From: Microbacterium sp. cf332
GTDB lineage: Bacteria; Actinomycetota; Actinomycetes; Actinomycetales; Microbacteriaceae
NCBI RefSeq assembly: GCF_900102175.1
Contig: NZ_FNKN01000003.1
Span: 434,414 to 498,413 of the forward strand
Reading direction: 5' to 3'
Length of the DNA stretch: 64,000 nt
The notes under the pieces were generated by a model. That model did not search any database. It had not been told where the DNA came from and saw nothing but the letters and a program-made list of their open reading frames with translations. Made by a program: the position numbers and the translations under genes. This document shows positions 42,198-51,099 of the stretch, in pieces (positions within the stretch are counted from its first letter, which is position 1; every line of letters starts with the position of its first letter).

Positions 42198-42896
42198 TCA
42201 GCTCTGGCCGGTCTCGCGACCGGCGGGAACCGGATCGTCCTCGTACACGTTGAACCGGTAGCCGACGTTGCGGACCGTGCCGATCAACTGCTCGAGATCG
42301 CCGAGTTTCGCGCGCAGGCGTCGCACGTGGACATCGACCGTGCGGGTGCCGCCGAAGTAGTCGTAGCCCCACACCTCGCTCAGCAGCTGCTCGCGGGTGA
42401 AGACGCGCGACGGGTGGGTGGCGAAGAAGTGCAGCAGCTGGAACTCCTTGTAGGTGAGGTCCAGCGGACGTCCGTGCACCTTCGCCGAGTACGACGACTC
42501 GTCGATCGTGATGCCGGAGGTCTGGATGCGGCTCGACACCGCCTCTTTGCTCACCCGCCCGATCGCGAGACGGATGCGGGCATCGATCTCGGCGGGACCG
42601 GCGGTCGCGAGGATGACGTCATCCACGCCCCAGTCGGTCGAGACCGCCGTCAGGCCGCCCTCGGTGACGATGAGCACGAGGGGAGCATCGATACCGGTGC
42701 TGCCGAGGATCTTGCAGAGCGACTTCGCGCCGACCAGGTCATGGCGCGCGTCGACGAAGACGACTTCGGCGCTGGGCGCGTTCACCAGCTGCGCGGGCTC
42801 GGCGGGGATCTGGCGCACCCGATGGCTGAGCAGCTCGAGCGCAGGCAGCGCGAGACCACCGCCATGCGTGGAACTCAAGACGAGAAGCTGTGCCAA
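42198..42896 (-). CDS. glnR: GlnR-type orphan response regulator
   Basis: A 232-residue OmpR-family protein. The receiver-like domain is atypical: the acidic pocket is reduced, [20 protein letters not shown] holds the conserved Asp, and [20 protein letters not shown] is characteristic of actinobacterial GlnR. The C-terminal winged helix ([26 protein letters not shown] ... [14 protein letters not shown]) binds DNA. GGAGG lies eight bases before a TTG start. GlnR controls nitrogen assimilation in relatives. No kinase gene is adjacent, as expected. Confidence 0.85.
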   Translation of the reverse strand: MAQLLVLSSTHGGGLALPALELLSHRVRQIPAEPAQLVNAPSAEVVFVDARHDLVGAKSLCKILGSTGIDAPLVLIVTEGGLTAVSTDWGVDDVILATAGPAEIDARIRLAIGRVSKEAVSSRIQTSGITIDESSYSAKVHGRPLDLTYKEFQLLHFFATHPSRVFTREQLLSEVWGYDYFGGTRTVDVHVRRLRAKLGDLEQLIGTVRNVGYRFNVYEDDPVPAGRETGQS

Positions 42897-43004
42897 CGGG
42901 TAATCCTCCGGGAGCGGCCGGGACGTGACCTCATCTTAGGCGTTCGCTCGGGTCGCACCGCGCGCATCGTCGCGGGCGACAGCGGGGTGGGCCACAATGG
43001 AACG

Positions 43005-43295
43005 GTGACCACGCCCGATCTCGCACCGCCGCGCACCGTCGCCGGAGTCGTCGCCGTCTGGATCATCGCGGCCGTCGCCGCCGTCCTCGTCGGAGTCCTC
43101 GCGCCCGTCGAGACGCGGGCGGTCTGGATGCCCGTAGCGCTCGGGGGCTGCCTCATCGTGGCCTTCGGCGTGCAGCTCGCCCTCGGCCGATCGCGCGGTT
43201 TCATCGAGCGCGTGGCCGCGAGCGTTCTCGGTGCACTCCTCGTCATGGGCTTCATCGGCATCGGTTTCGGGCTCTCCGCGCTCGTCGCGGCGTGA
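43005..43295 (+). CDS. Small membrane protein, unknown
   Basis: A 96-residue protein from a GTG start with three hydrophobic helices (about 12-32, 42-58, 72-94). Divergent from glnR. Not recognised; similar proteins seem restricted to related actinobacteria. Confidence 0.6.
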   Translation: MTTPDLAPPRTVAGVVAVWIIAAVAAVLVGVLAPVETRAVWMPVALGGCLIVAFGVQLALGRSRGFIERVAASVLGALLVMGFIGIGFGLSALVAA

Positions 43296-43323
43296 GCGCG
43301 CCCGCGGGCGTAGAGTAGGGAAC

Positions 43324-43437
43324 ATGGATCTCCTCGCGCTCGAAATCTTCTTCGTGGGCCTGCTCGGACTGGCATCGCTCGCGATCGTCTTCGTCTCGGG
43401 CGTCGTCGTGAAGAACCTCTATCGCGGCCAGCGCTGA
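43324..43437 (+). CDS. 37-residue single-helix membrane peptide
   Basis: ATG at 43324 opens a 37-residue frame that is almost all one transmembrane helix (LEIFFVGLLGLASLAIVFVS) followed by VKNLYRGQR. The basic C-terminus suggests it stays inside. It fits snugly between two genes (28 and 4 bp gaps) and has the genome's codon bias, so I consider it a real small gene. Function unknown. Confidence 0.6.
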   Translation: MDLLALEIFFVGLLGLASLAIVFVSGVVVKNLYRGQR

Positions 43438-43441
43438 CACC

Positions 43442-44047
43442 GTGCTCGAGCTGCCGACCGATCTCCCGGCGGATCTCGTCCCGCTGTCCTGGCTGCTCGG
43501 TGTCTGGGAAGGCACCGGCGTCATCGACTACGAGACGGCCGACGGGCATCTGACCGGAGAGTTCGCCCACCAGGTCAGCTTCAGCCACGACGGCGGCGAC
43601 TACCTCAACTACTCGGCCGGCGCCTGGCTGCTCGACGACGGCGGCGAACGTGTGCGTCCGCTCGTCGCCGAGACCGGCTACTGGCGCGTCTCCCGGCCCG
43701 CGGGCGTCGAAGACGTCGGGCCGGGTCTGCTTCCGGCACCCGCACCCGCCCGGGAACGCACCGTCGATGACGTCGAGGCGCTCCGGAACGCCGAGGGCGG
43801 CTTCGACCTCGAGGTCGCGCTCGTGCACTCCGACGGGGTGAGCGAGCTGTACCTCGGTCAGGTGCGCGGGCCGCGCATCGACCTCGCGACGGATGCGGTC
43901 GTGCGGGGGTCGGGCGCGAAGGACTACACCGCCGCGACCCGCATGTACGGCCTGGTCGACGGACACCTGCTCTGGGCCTGGGACATCGCCGCGCTCGGCG
44001 GCGAGCTCGCCTCGCACGCATCAGCACGCCTGGCCAAGGCCGAATGA
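43442..44047 (+). CDS. Nitrobindin / FABP-like heme-binding protein (DUF1794)
   Basis: A 201-residue beta-barrel protein. Family signatures are LSWLLGVWEGTG near residue 20 (GxWxGxG motif), FAHQVSFSHDGGDYLNYS, and YTAATRMYGLVDGHLLWAWDIAA near the C-terminus. These proteins bind ferric heme and can isomerise peroxynitrite, by family knowledge. GTG start four bases after the 37-residue gene. Its end overlaps the YgfZ-like gene by four bases. Confidence 0.87.
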   Translation: MLELPTDLPADLVPLSWLLGVWEGTGVIDYETADGHLTGEFAHQVSFSHDGGDYLNYSAGAWLLDDGGERVRPLVAETGYWRVSRPAGVEDVGPGLLPAPAPARERTVDDVEALRNAEGGFDLEVALVHSDGVSELYLGQVRGPRIDLATDAVVRGSGAKDYTAATRMYGLVDGHLLWAWDIAALGGELASHASARLAKAE

Positions 44048-45135
44048 TGGCGGGCGACGGCGCGGCCTTCGCCGGTCTCGATGGTGCGGTTTGCGACGAG
44101 CAGGGTCTCATCCACGTCGGCAACCCGATGCGCGAGCAGCAGTTACTCGACAGCGGCGCGGCCCTCGCGCCCCTCGGCGACCGCGCCGTCATCACCGTGA
44201 CGGGACCCGACCGGCTGAGCTGGCTCGACTCGTTGACGTCGCAGGCGCTCACCCGGCTCCTTCCCGGCGAGAGCACCGAGCTGCTCGTTCTCGACCCCCA
44301 CGGGCACGTCGAGCATGCGGCATCCGTCGTCGACGACGGCGAGACGACGTGGCTGATCACCGACGCCGACCGGCGCGAGGCGCTCACCTCGTGGCTGACC
44401 CGGATGCGGTTCCGGCTGCGTGTCGAGGTCGCCGACCGGTCGGACGACACCGCGGTGCTGGGCGGCACGGCCGAGGCGGTGTCGCGGCTTGACGCCGCGG
44501 CGGTCTGGCGCGACCCGTGGCCCGAGGTCTCGACGGGCGGCTGGGGCTACGCCCTCGGCGAGGGGCACCCGGCTTCGGGCCGCGACTGGGCCGAGGCCGT
44601 CGTCGCCCGTGACCTGCTCGATCGTCTCGCCACCGATGCGGTCTCGGGCGAGCTCCGGATCGTCGGTCGCTGGGCCGCCGAAGCCCTGCGCGTCGCCGCA
44701 TGGCGCCCTCGCGCGAGCGCCGAGGCCGACGGCATGACGCTCCCGCACGAGGTCGACTGGCTGCGCACGGCCGTGCACCTGTCGAAGGGGTGCTACCGCG
44801 GCCAGGAGACGGTGGCCAAGGTGCACAACCTCGGTCACCCGCCGCGCCGACTCGTCGCGCTGCAGCTCGACGGCAGCGACGCGGTCCTGCCCGACCCGGG
44901 TGCCATCGTGCGCCGCGACGGCGACGAGGTCGGTCGCATCACCTCGGTCGCACGGCACTTCGAGCAGGGGCCGATCGCGCTGGCGATCGTCAAGCGGACG
45001 GTCCCCGTCGACGCCGAGCTCGCTGTCGACGCGGACGGCGCGGTCGTCTCCGCCGTGCAGGAGGTCGTCGTCCCGCCCGACGCCGGTCGCACAGCCGCGC
45101 CGCCGCGGCTGCCCCGGCTGAGCCGCCGCACCTGA
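44044..45135 (+). CDS. YgfZ/GcvT-like folate-binding protein
   Basis: A 363-residue protein of the YgfZ (IbaG/COG0354) family. The signature KGCYRGQETVAK is at about residues 242-253, and the N-terminal GcvT-like folate-binding domain includes ITVTGPDRLSWLDSLTSQAL. It assists iron-sulfur cluster assembly or repair using tetrahydrofolate. Coupled to the nitrobindin-like gene by an ATGA overlap, which suggests a common role in heme/Fe-S stress. Confidence 0.9.
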   Translation: MMAGDGAAFAGLDGAVCDEQGLIHVGNPMREQQLLDSGAALAPLGDRAVITVTGPDRLSWLDSLTSQALTRLLPGESTELLVLDPHGHVEHAASVVDDGETTWLITDADRREALTSWLTRMRFRLRVEVADRSDDTAVLGGTAEAVSRLDAAAVWRDPWPEVSTGGWGYALGEGHPASGRDWAEAVVARDLLDRLATDAVSGELRIVGRWAAEALRVAAWRPRASAEADGMTLPHEVDWLRTAVHLSKGCYRGQETVAKVHNLGHPPRRLVALQLDGSDAVLPDPGAIVRRDGDEVGRITSVARHFEQGPIALAIVKRTVPVDAELAVDADGAVVSAVQEVVVPPDAGRTAAPPRLPRLSRRT

Positions 45136-45136
45136 C

Positions 45137-46255
45137 GTGGCGCCCGAGCGTGCCGACGAGCCGCCCGCCGTCACCGCGCCCATCGCGACCGGCTGGCGCG
45201 CTCGCGTGCGCCCGCGGCGGGGGCTGAACCGCGCGCGCGAATCGGCGCCCGCCATCCTGCAGATCGTGGTCGCGGCATCCGTCGCCTACGCCTTCGCGCA
45301 CATCGTGCTGGGGCACGCATCACCGCTGCTGGCCGCGACGGTCACGATCTCGAGTCTGGGCCTCGTCCGCGACGCGCGTCCCCGACGTGTGCTCGAGACG
45401 GTGATCGGGATGCTGGTCGGTGTGCTCGTGTCCGAGCTGATCGTGCTCGTCGTCGGTTCGGGAACGTGGCAGCTCGCCCTCGCGCTGACCGCGACGATGC
45501 TCATCGCCCGGGCGCTGTCGCCCCAGCCGAGTTTCGCGATCTCCGCGGCCATCCAGTCGGTTATCGTGATCGCCATTCCTGGCAGCATGCCCTTCGTGCG
45601 ACTCATCGACGGCTCGGTGGGCGCCATCGCCGCCTTGCTCGCCACCGCGCTGCTGCCCCGGCGCCCGCTCCGCGAGGTGTCGCGAGCGGGGCGTGCGCTG
45701 TTCGCGGGCTTCGAGAACGCGGCGGCGACCGTCATCCAGGCCATGCGTCGCGGCGACCGGATGCGGGCCGACCGCGGCCTCGAGAAGGCCCGGTCGCTGC
45801 AGCCGCTCGTCGACGACTGGACCACGTCGCTCGAGTCGGGGCTCGCCGTCGCCCGCATCTCGCCCTTCCTCCGTCGTCAGCGGGAGGAGCTGCAGCGCCA
45901 GGAGCGGATGCGCGCCGCCCTCGACCTCGCGACGCGCAACCTCCGCGTGATCGCGCGCCGCGTCGTCTACGCCCTCGACGACCGTCAGCCCCGCCCGATC
46001 GCAGCCGACCTGCTCGCGCAGATCGCGCGCGCCGCCGCCCTGCTCGGGCAGTCGATCGACGACATCGAGCTCGAGCCGATCGCACTCGAATCACTTCGGG
46101 CGGTGGCGGCGCGCCTCGACCCGACGGCGCTCGTGCCGGGATCGTCGCTGGGCGACCAGAACATCATCACCGCGCTGCGCCCGCTGGTCGTCGACCTGCT
46201 GACCGCCGCGGGCATGGCGCCGGCCGAGGCTCGCGCGACCATGCCCCGCATCTGA
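45137..46255 (+). CDS. FUSC-type membrane protein (aromatic acid exporter-like)
   Basis: A 372-residue protein. A basic N-terminus leads to about six helices in residues 38-170 (VVAASVAYAFAHIVL, VIGMLVGVLVSELIVLVVG, AIQSVIVIAIPGSM), followed by a long cytoplasmic helical domain. This is the FUSC/DUF939 layout. It may export aromatic acids or similar compounds. GTG start one base after the YgfZ stop, so cotranscribed. Confidence 0.8.
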   Translation: MAPERADEPPAVTAPIATGWRARVRPRRGLNRARESAPAILQIVVAASVAYAFAHIVLGHASPLLAATVTISSLGLVRDARPRRVLETVIGMLVGVLVSELIVLVVGSGTWQLALALTATMLIARALSPQPSFAISAAIQSVIVIAIPGSMPFVRLIDGSVGAIAALLATALLPRRPLREVSRAGRALFAGFENAAATVIQAMRRGDRMRADRGLEKARSLQPLVDDWTTSLESGLAVARISPFLRRQREELQRQERMRAALDLATRNLRVIARRVVYALDDRQPRPIAADLLAQIARAAALLGQSIDDIELEPIALESLRAVAARLDPTALVPGSSLGDQNIITALRPLVVDLLTAAGMAPAEARATMPRI

Positions 46256-46294
46256 CCGCAGCGGCCCGCGCGAGGCGGTGCCGCTCGTCGCGTC

Positions 46295-47944
46295 TCAGGA
46301 GACGACGGCGCCCCGGTCGTGCACGAGCTCGCCGCCGACGATCGTCGCGCCCACCTCGACGGACGAGATGCGCGTCGGGTCGACCGTCAGCAGGTCGTCG
46401 CTGAGCACGGCCAGATCGGCCAGCATCCCGCGGCGGATGGTGCCCTTGACATGTTCTTCGCGCGCGGCGTACGCCGAACCGTACGTATAGGCACGCAGAG
46501 CCTGTTCGGGGGACACGGCCTCGGCGGGCGCCAGCGGCACGCCGGCCGCGGTCCGACGGTTGACCATGTCGTGGATGCTCGCGATCGGGTCGGGATGCAC
46601 GATGGGTGCGTCGGTCGACCCGGGCAGCACGACGCCGCGGTCGAGCCACGTCCGCATCCGGTAGACCATGTCGGCGCGCTCGGGGCCGACGGCCGCGAGC
46701 AGGCCGTCGCCGGTCTCGGAGACGAACCGGCCCTGCGGGCTCGGGATGAGGCCGAGCGAAACGACACGGTCGATCTGGTCGGGACGCGACACACCGCAGT
46801 GCTCGATGCGGTGGCGCGGGTCGTGGCGGGGGAACTCCCGCTGCGCGGCGTCGACGGCATCCATCAGCGCGTCGAGCGCCCGGTCGCCGATCGCATGGGT
46901 CGCGATCTGCCAGCCGTTGCGGTGCGCGTCGCGGATCATCTCGCGCAGCTGGGGCTCCTCCCACACCAGGAAGCCCCGGTTGCCCGGGTCGTCGCTGAAG
47001 TCGCAGCACATCGCCGCGGTGCGTCCGATGAGCGATCCGTCGCTCAGCACCTTCGTGCCCGAGATCCGCAGCCGGTCGTCGCCGAGCCCCGTGCGGGCTC
47101 CCAGGTCGAGACCCCACCCGGTCTCTCTGCCCCCGATCGCGCCGAGGTCGTGCATGACGCGGATGTAGGGCATCGCGTTGATGCGCAGACGGACGTCGCC
47201 GGCCTCGATGCCCTCCTGGTAGGCGCGCAGCTCGACGGGGCTCTGCCCGATCTGTCCGGGGGCGCCGATGCCCGGCTCGGTCACGGTCGTGATGCCGTAT
47301 CCGAGCAGGTCGGCCGATGCCAGCCGGGAGCCCTCGCGGTGCGTGTCGAGCGCGACCGGCAGGAACCCGCCCGTGACGAGCTCCTGAGCCCGCTCCTGCA
47401 GCAGGCCGTCGGGATGGCCGTCGGCGTCGCGAGAGACGTGGCCGCCGTCGACGTGGTGCGGCAGCGCGGCGGGGTCGAGGCCCATCGCGCGGAAGGCGGC
47501 GCTGTTGGCGACCCCCATGTGCCCCGAGGTGTGCTCGAGGTAGACGGGGTTGTCGGGCGCGATGCGATCGAGATCGGCCAGGTGCGGGTGGCGGCCGAGC
47601 TTGTTCTGGTCGTGTCCGCGCCCGAGCACCCACGCGCCGGGCGCGGCATCCGCGACGGCCGTCGAGATCGCGGCGTACACGGCGTCGAGGTCGGGTCGCG
47701 CCGTGTGCGAGAGGTCGAGCCGCAGCAGCTTCTGCCCGTGGAGGCTGAAGTGCAGGTGGGCATCGTGGAACCCGGGCACGGCGGGCGCGCCGCCGAGATC
47801 GAGCACGCGGTCGGCCGTGGCGCCGTCGATCTCCTCGTCGACCCCGACGATCCGTCCCGCGAACACCCCGACGCGCGAGACCATCGGGCGGTCGGCGTCG
47901 CCGGTGCGGATGCGGCCGTTCTCGATGATCGCGTCGAGCCTCAT
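46295..47944 (-). CDS. Amidohydrolase, YtcJ-like (amidohydrolase 3)
   Basis: A 549-residue metal-dependent amidohydrolase. The metal-site HxH is in PGFHDAHLHFSLHG, with further histidines in IATHAIGDRALDALMDA and HRIEHCG, and an Asp in GSTDAPIVHPDPI. No signal peptide. The YtcJ group includes N-substituted formamide deformylase and related hydrolases; the substrate here is unknown. It is coupled by an ATGA overlap to an MHS-family transporter that probably imports its substrate, with a divergent LysR regulator. Confidence 0.87.
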   Translation of the reverse strand: MRLDAIIENGRIRTGDADRPMVSRVGVFAGRIVGVDEEIDGATADRVLDLGGAPAVPGFHDAHLHFSLHGQKLLRLDLSHTARPDLDAVYAAISTAVADAAPGAWVLGRGHDQNKLGRHPHLADLDRIAPDNPVYLEHTSGHMGVANSAAFRAMGLDPAALPHHVDGGHVSRDADGHPDGLLQERAQELVTGGFLPVALDTHREGSRLASADLLGYGITTVTEPGIGAPGQIGQSPVELRAYQEGIEAGDVRLRINAMPYIRVMHDLGAIGGRETGWGLDLGARTGLGDDRLRISGTKVLSDGSLIGRTAAMCCDFSDDPGNRGFLVWEEPQLREMIRDAHRNGWQIATHAIGDRALDALMDAVDAAQREFPRHDPRHRIEHCGVSRPDQIDRVVSLGLIPSPQGRFVSETGDGLLAAVGPERADMVYRMRTWLDRGVVLPGSTDAPIVHPDPIASIHDMVNRRTAAGVPLAPAEAVSPEQALRAYTYGSAYAAREEHVKGTIRRGMLADLAVLSDDLLTVDPTRISSVEVGATIVGGELVHDRGAVVS

Positions 47945-49269
47945 GCGGTCACCTCGGCGCGCTCACGACGCTCGGCGGCCGCGGAGAAGCCGCTGCGCAC
48001 CGTCACACCCACGACGCCGATCAGGGTGATGCTGATGAGGATGACGTAGAAGACCGCGATGCCGACCCAGCTGCCCCCGCCGATGTTCAGCGCGAGCTGC
48101 GCGAGCAGGGGAGTGGTGCCGCCGATCAGCGTGGCGCAGAGCTGGTAGGCCGCCGAGATGCCGGTGTAGCGGATGCGCACCGGGAACGCCTGGGCGAGGA
48201 AACCGGCCAGCACGGCGTAGTAGCCCGAGGTCGGGATCATGACCGCCGCGAGCACCAGGAAGATGCCGAGCGGCTCGCCTGCCGAGATGATGAGGAACGC
48301 CGGGAAGGCGATGGCGATCGCCACGACGAGGCTGACCACCATGAACCGGGCCGTTCCGACGCGCTCCGCGATGCGCGCTGCGATCGGCTGCCAGGCGAAC
48401 TGCACGAACACCGTGCCGAGCAGGATCATGAGCATCGTCTGACGGTCGACGCCCAGCTGGGTCGTCGTGTACGACAGCATGAACGTCGAGGTGAAGTAGG
48501 CGCCGCCGATGCCGAGACCACAGGCGAGCACGCCGACCAGCAGGGTGCCCCAGTGGTGGCGCAGCAGTTCGCCGATCGGGATGCGGGGGACGTCGGCATC
48601 CGACGCGGCCGCCTCGAACTCCGGAGACTCCTCGACCTTCAGTCGGATGAGGAGCCCGACGGCGACCAGCGCGGCCGAGGCGAGGAAGGGCACGCGCCAG
48701 CCCCACGACAGGAAGGCCTCCTGGTCGAGGAGCCCGACGAGCAGGAACGCGACGGTGGCGAGGATGCTGCCGACGGGCGAGCCCTGCTGCACCCACATCG
48801 CGGAGCGGACTCCGCGGCCCTTCTGCGCGCTCTCCGACGCCATCAGGACGGCGCCGCCCCACTCGCCGCCGACGGCGAATCCCTGCGCGGCCCGCAGCGC
48901 GATGAGCAGGATGGGGGCGGCCACGCCCCACGTGTCGGCGCCGGGCAGCAGCCCGATGAGGAAGGTGGCGACGCCCATGATCACGAGGGTGACGACGAGG
49001 GTGTTCTTACGGCCGAGGCGGTCGCCGATGTGGCCGAAGAACAGACCGCCCAACGGCCGGGCGAGGAACCCGGCCCAGAACGTCGCGAACGAGGCCAGCA
49101 GCCCGATCGCGGGGTCGGCTCCCGGGAAGAACACGGTCGGCAGCACGAGGGCCGCCGCCGTTCCGAACAGGTAGAAGTCGTACCACTCGATCGAGGTGCC
49201 CACGAACGAGCCGAAGGCAGCCCGGCGGGCTTTGCGCTCATCGTGGAGCGCGGGGGCGGGAACGGTCAT
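47941..49269 (-). CDS. MFS transporter, MHS (metabolite:H+ symporter) family
   Basis: A 442-residue twelve-helix transporter. FGSFVGTSIEWYDFYLFGTAAALVLP at the start and the loop GHIGDRLGRKNTLV (the MFS D-R-x-G-R-[RK] motif) are typical of the MHS group (ShiA, ProP, KgtP), which import organic acids or osmolytes with protons. The ATG at 49269 has GAGAGGA nine bases upstream. Coupled to the amidohydrolase gene, so substrate uptake for it is likely. Confidence 0.9.
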   Translation of the reverse strand: MTVPAPALHDERKARRAAFGSFVGTSIEWYDFYLFGTAAALVLPTVFFPGADPAIGLLASFATFWAGFLARPLGGLFFGHIGDRLGRKNTLVVTLVIMGVATFLIGLLPGADTWGVAAPILLIALRAAQGFAVGGEWGGAVLMASESAQKGRGVRSAMWVQQGSPVGSILATVAFLLVGLLDQEAFLSWGWRVPFLASAALVAVGLLIRLKVEESPEFEAAASDADVPRIPIGELLRHHWGTLLVGVLACGLGIGGAYFTSTFMLSYTTTQLGVDRQTMLMILLGTVFVQFAWQPIAARIAERVGTARFMVVSLVVAIAIAFPAFLIISAGEPLGIFLVLAAVMIPTSGYYAVLAGFLAQAFPVRIRYTGISAAYQLCATLIGGTTPLLAQLALNIGGGSWVGIAVFYVILISITLIGVVGVTVRSGFSAAAERRERAEVTA

Positions 49270-49337
49270 GGGGTCGGGTCCTCTCATCGCGACGCGGGAG
49301 CGCCGTTCCGCCATGCTGGCGAGAGACGAACCATGTT

Positions 49338-49350
49338 GTCGAATGATATT
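49338..49350. promoter_or_regulatory. Possible LysR operator
   Basis: CGAATGATATTCG has perfect 5-bp arms around GAT, within an AT-rich 107-bp gap between the LysR gene and the divergent transporter. LysR proteins typically bind such short dyads and control both directions. Confidence 0.5.
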
Positions 49351-49376
49351 CGGGCATTGAGGTATGTTCTGGGTGC

Positions 49377-50306
49377 ATGGCCGACCTGTTCGCCTTCGCA
49401 TCCTTCGCCGCCGTCATCGAGGAGGGTTCGATCTCTGCGGGCGCGCGACGCCGCAGTATCACGCAGCCGGCGATGACACGGCAGATCCAACGGCTCGAGG
49501 ACGAGCTCGGCGTCCGACTGCTGATCCGCGGCAACGGGCCGGTACGTCCGACGCCGGCCGGCGCGAGATTTTACGACCGCGTAACCGACCTGCTGGCACT
49601 CGCCGAGAACGTGGTGGGACGCACGAAGCAGGAGAGCGGCCAGACGCGCGCGATCCTGCATGTCATCGCCCCTTCGGCGACGATCACCTCGGCGATCGCC
49701 CCGTACCTCGTCGCCCGGGGCGCAGAGGCGCCCGTGCTCGACTGCGACGATGCCGACCCCTTCCGCGTCTTCGACCTGGCGGCGACCCGCGGGGCCGACC
49801 TCGGGATCTCGACGACGACCCCGCGTCCGGGCTGGCGGGCGCGGCGGCTCTCGCCCGCGCGCGTGTGGGCGCACGTGCCCCGCGAGCACGAGCTCGCTCG
49901 TCGGGCCGAAGTCGCCGTCGCCGAGCTGCTGCAGCATCCGCTCGTGCTGCTCACGCCCAACAGTGCGGCCCGACGTGCCCTCGATCACGAGGTCGGGAGG
50001 GCGGGGCTCGACTACGACGACCCCATCACGGTCAGGCAGCCCGCGATCGCCCGCGCCCTGGTGGCGGCCGGTCGCGGAATAGCCGTGCTCACCGACGACC
50101 CGGCGCCGGGAACCGTGACGGTGCCCATCCTCGGCGCCGACGGATGCCTCGAGGCGCAGCTCTACGCGGGGTGGGATGCCGACGGGCCGCGGGCGGCGCT
50201 CATCGAGACAGTGGTCGACGACCTCGCGGTCTTCCTCGCCGAGCGCGGTCGCGGGCGGGCTCGGCAGGCAGCCCGTCGCAGCCGCCGCGCGGCGTCGGAG
50301 GCCTGA
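49377..50306 (+). CDS. LysR family transcriptional regulator
   Basis: A 309-residue LTTR. The N-terminal HTH is at about residues 1-62 (FASFAAVIEEGSISAGARRRSITQPAMTRQIQRLEDELGVRLLIR), and the rest is the periplasmic-binding-like effector domain. The tail is Arg/Ala-rich. Divergent from the MHS transporter/amidohydrolase operon, which it most likely activates in response to the substrate. Confidence 0.9.
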   Translation: MADLFAFASFAAVIEEGSISAGARRRSITQPAMTRQIQRLEDELGVRLLIRGNGPVRPTPAGARFYDRVTDLLALAENVVGRTKQESGQTRAILHVIAPSATITSAIAPYLVARGAEAPVLDCDDADPFRVFDLAATRGADLGISTTTPRPGWRARRLSPARVWAHVPREHELARRAEVAVAELLQHPLVLLTPNSAARRALDHEVGRAGLDYDDPITVRQPAIARALVAAGRGIAVLTDDPAPGTVTVPILGADGCLEAQLYAGWDADGPRAALIETVVDDLAVFLAERGRGRARQAARRSRRAASEA

Positions 50307-50382
50307 GACCGCGTTGTGAGAACGACGCGATCGGGCCGCGGCGTCCCGCGAGCGTGTTCGATAGGGGAGGAGGAGTGACACC

Positions 50383-51057
50383 ATGACCAGCGAGAACACC
50401 CCCACCGCAGCCGACCTGCTGCGCCGAGCCCTCGGTTCGTCGGACGGGTCCGAGCGCGTCCGCAGCGCGATGGCCGCCGGCACCTACCCGCGTCCCGAGT
50501 ATGTGCCCGTGCTCGTCGAGCAATGCGCCCACGAGCCCGACTTCACCGTCCGCGAGACCCTGACCTGGGCCCTGACCCGGCAGGACCGCGACACGACCCT
50601 CGACCGGGTGCTCCCCGAGCTGATGTCGACGTCCCCCCGTGCGCGCAGCCAGGCGCTGCACACCCTCTCGAAGATCGGTGACGCCCGGGCGTGGCCGGCG
50701 ATCACAGCCGACCTCCTGCACGACGACGACCCCGATGTCGCGCGCACGGCCTGGCGGACGGCGGCCGGTCTGGCCCCGGATGCCGAGCGTGGCGCGCTCG
50801 CCGCCGAGCTGGCGGACCACTTCGGATCGGGTGCCGATGACGTGCGGCAGAGCCTCAGCCGGGCCTTCGTGATGCTCGGCGAGGCCGGCCGCGACGCGAT
50901 CGAGACCGCCGCGGCATCCACCGACTGGGAGGTGCGGCTGCATGCCCTCGCGACCGATCATCTCGTCTCCCACCCCGAGGACGGGTTCGAGGCCGCCGTG
51001 GCCATCGCCCGCCGCGCCGCGGCGCGCCGTGACGCGGCGGACTGGCACGACGCCTGA
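50383..51057 (+). CDS. HEAT-repeat protein
   Basis: A 224-residue protein made of about five HEAT-like helical repeats: YVPVLVEQCAHEPDFTVRETLTWALTRQD, VLPELMSTSPRARSQALHTLSKIGD, ITADLLHDDDPDVARTAWRTAAGLA and so on. Such scaffolds bind proteins. Function unknown. AGGAGGAG lies six to eight bases before the ATG. Confidence 0.8.
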   Translation: MTSENTPTAADLLRRALGSSDGSERVRSAMAAGTYPRPEYVPVLVEQCAHEPDFTVRETLTWALTRQDRDTTLDRVLPELMSTSPRARSQALHTLSKIGDARAWPAITADLLHDDDPDVARTAWRTAAGLAPDAERGALAAELADHFGSGADDVRQSLSRAFVMLGEAGRDAIETAAASTDWEVRLHALATDHLVSHPEDGFEAAVAIARRAAARRDAADWHDA

Positions 51058-51099
51058 CCGCCGCTCGGCGCGGTTCGGCTGCTCGGCGGGGAGCTCGGG

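Noticed and set aside
40072..42261. Long open frame on the plus strand opposite ppk (and similar ones opposite pst, PTS, ispDF and the amidohydrolase)
   Set aside because: These follow from third-position GC bias of the real gene; their products are Arg/Ala/Gly/Asp-rich without any family motif, and they lie antisense to clear genes.
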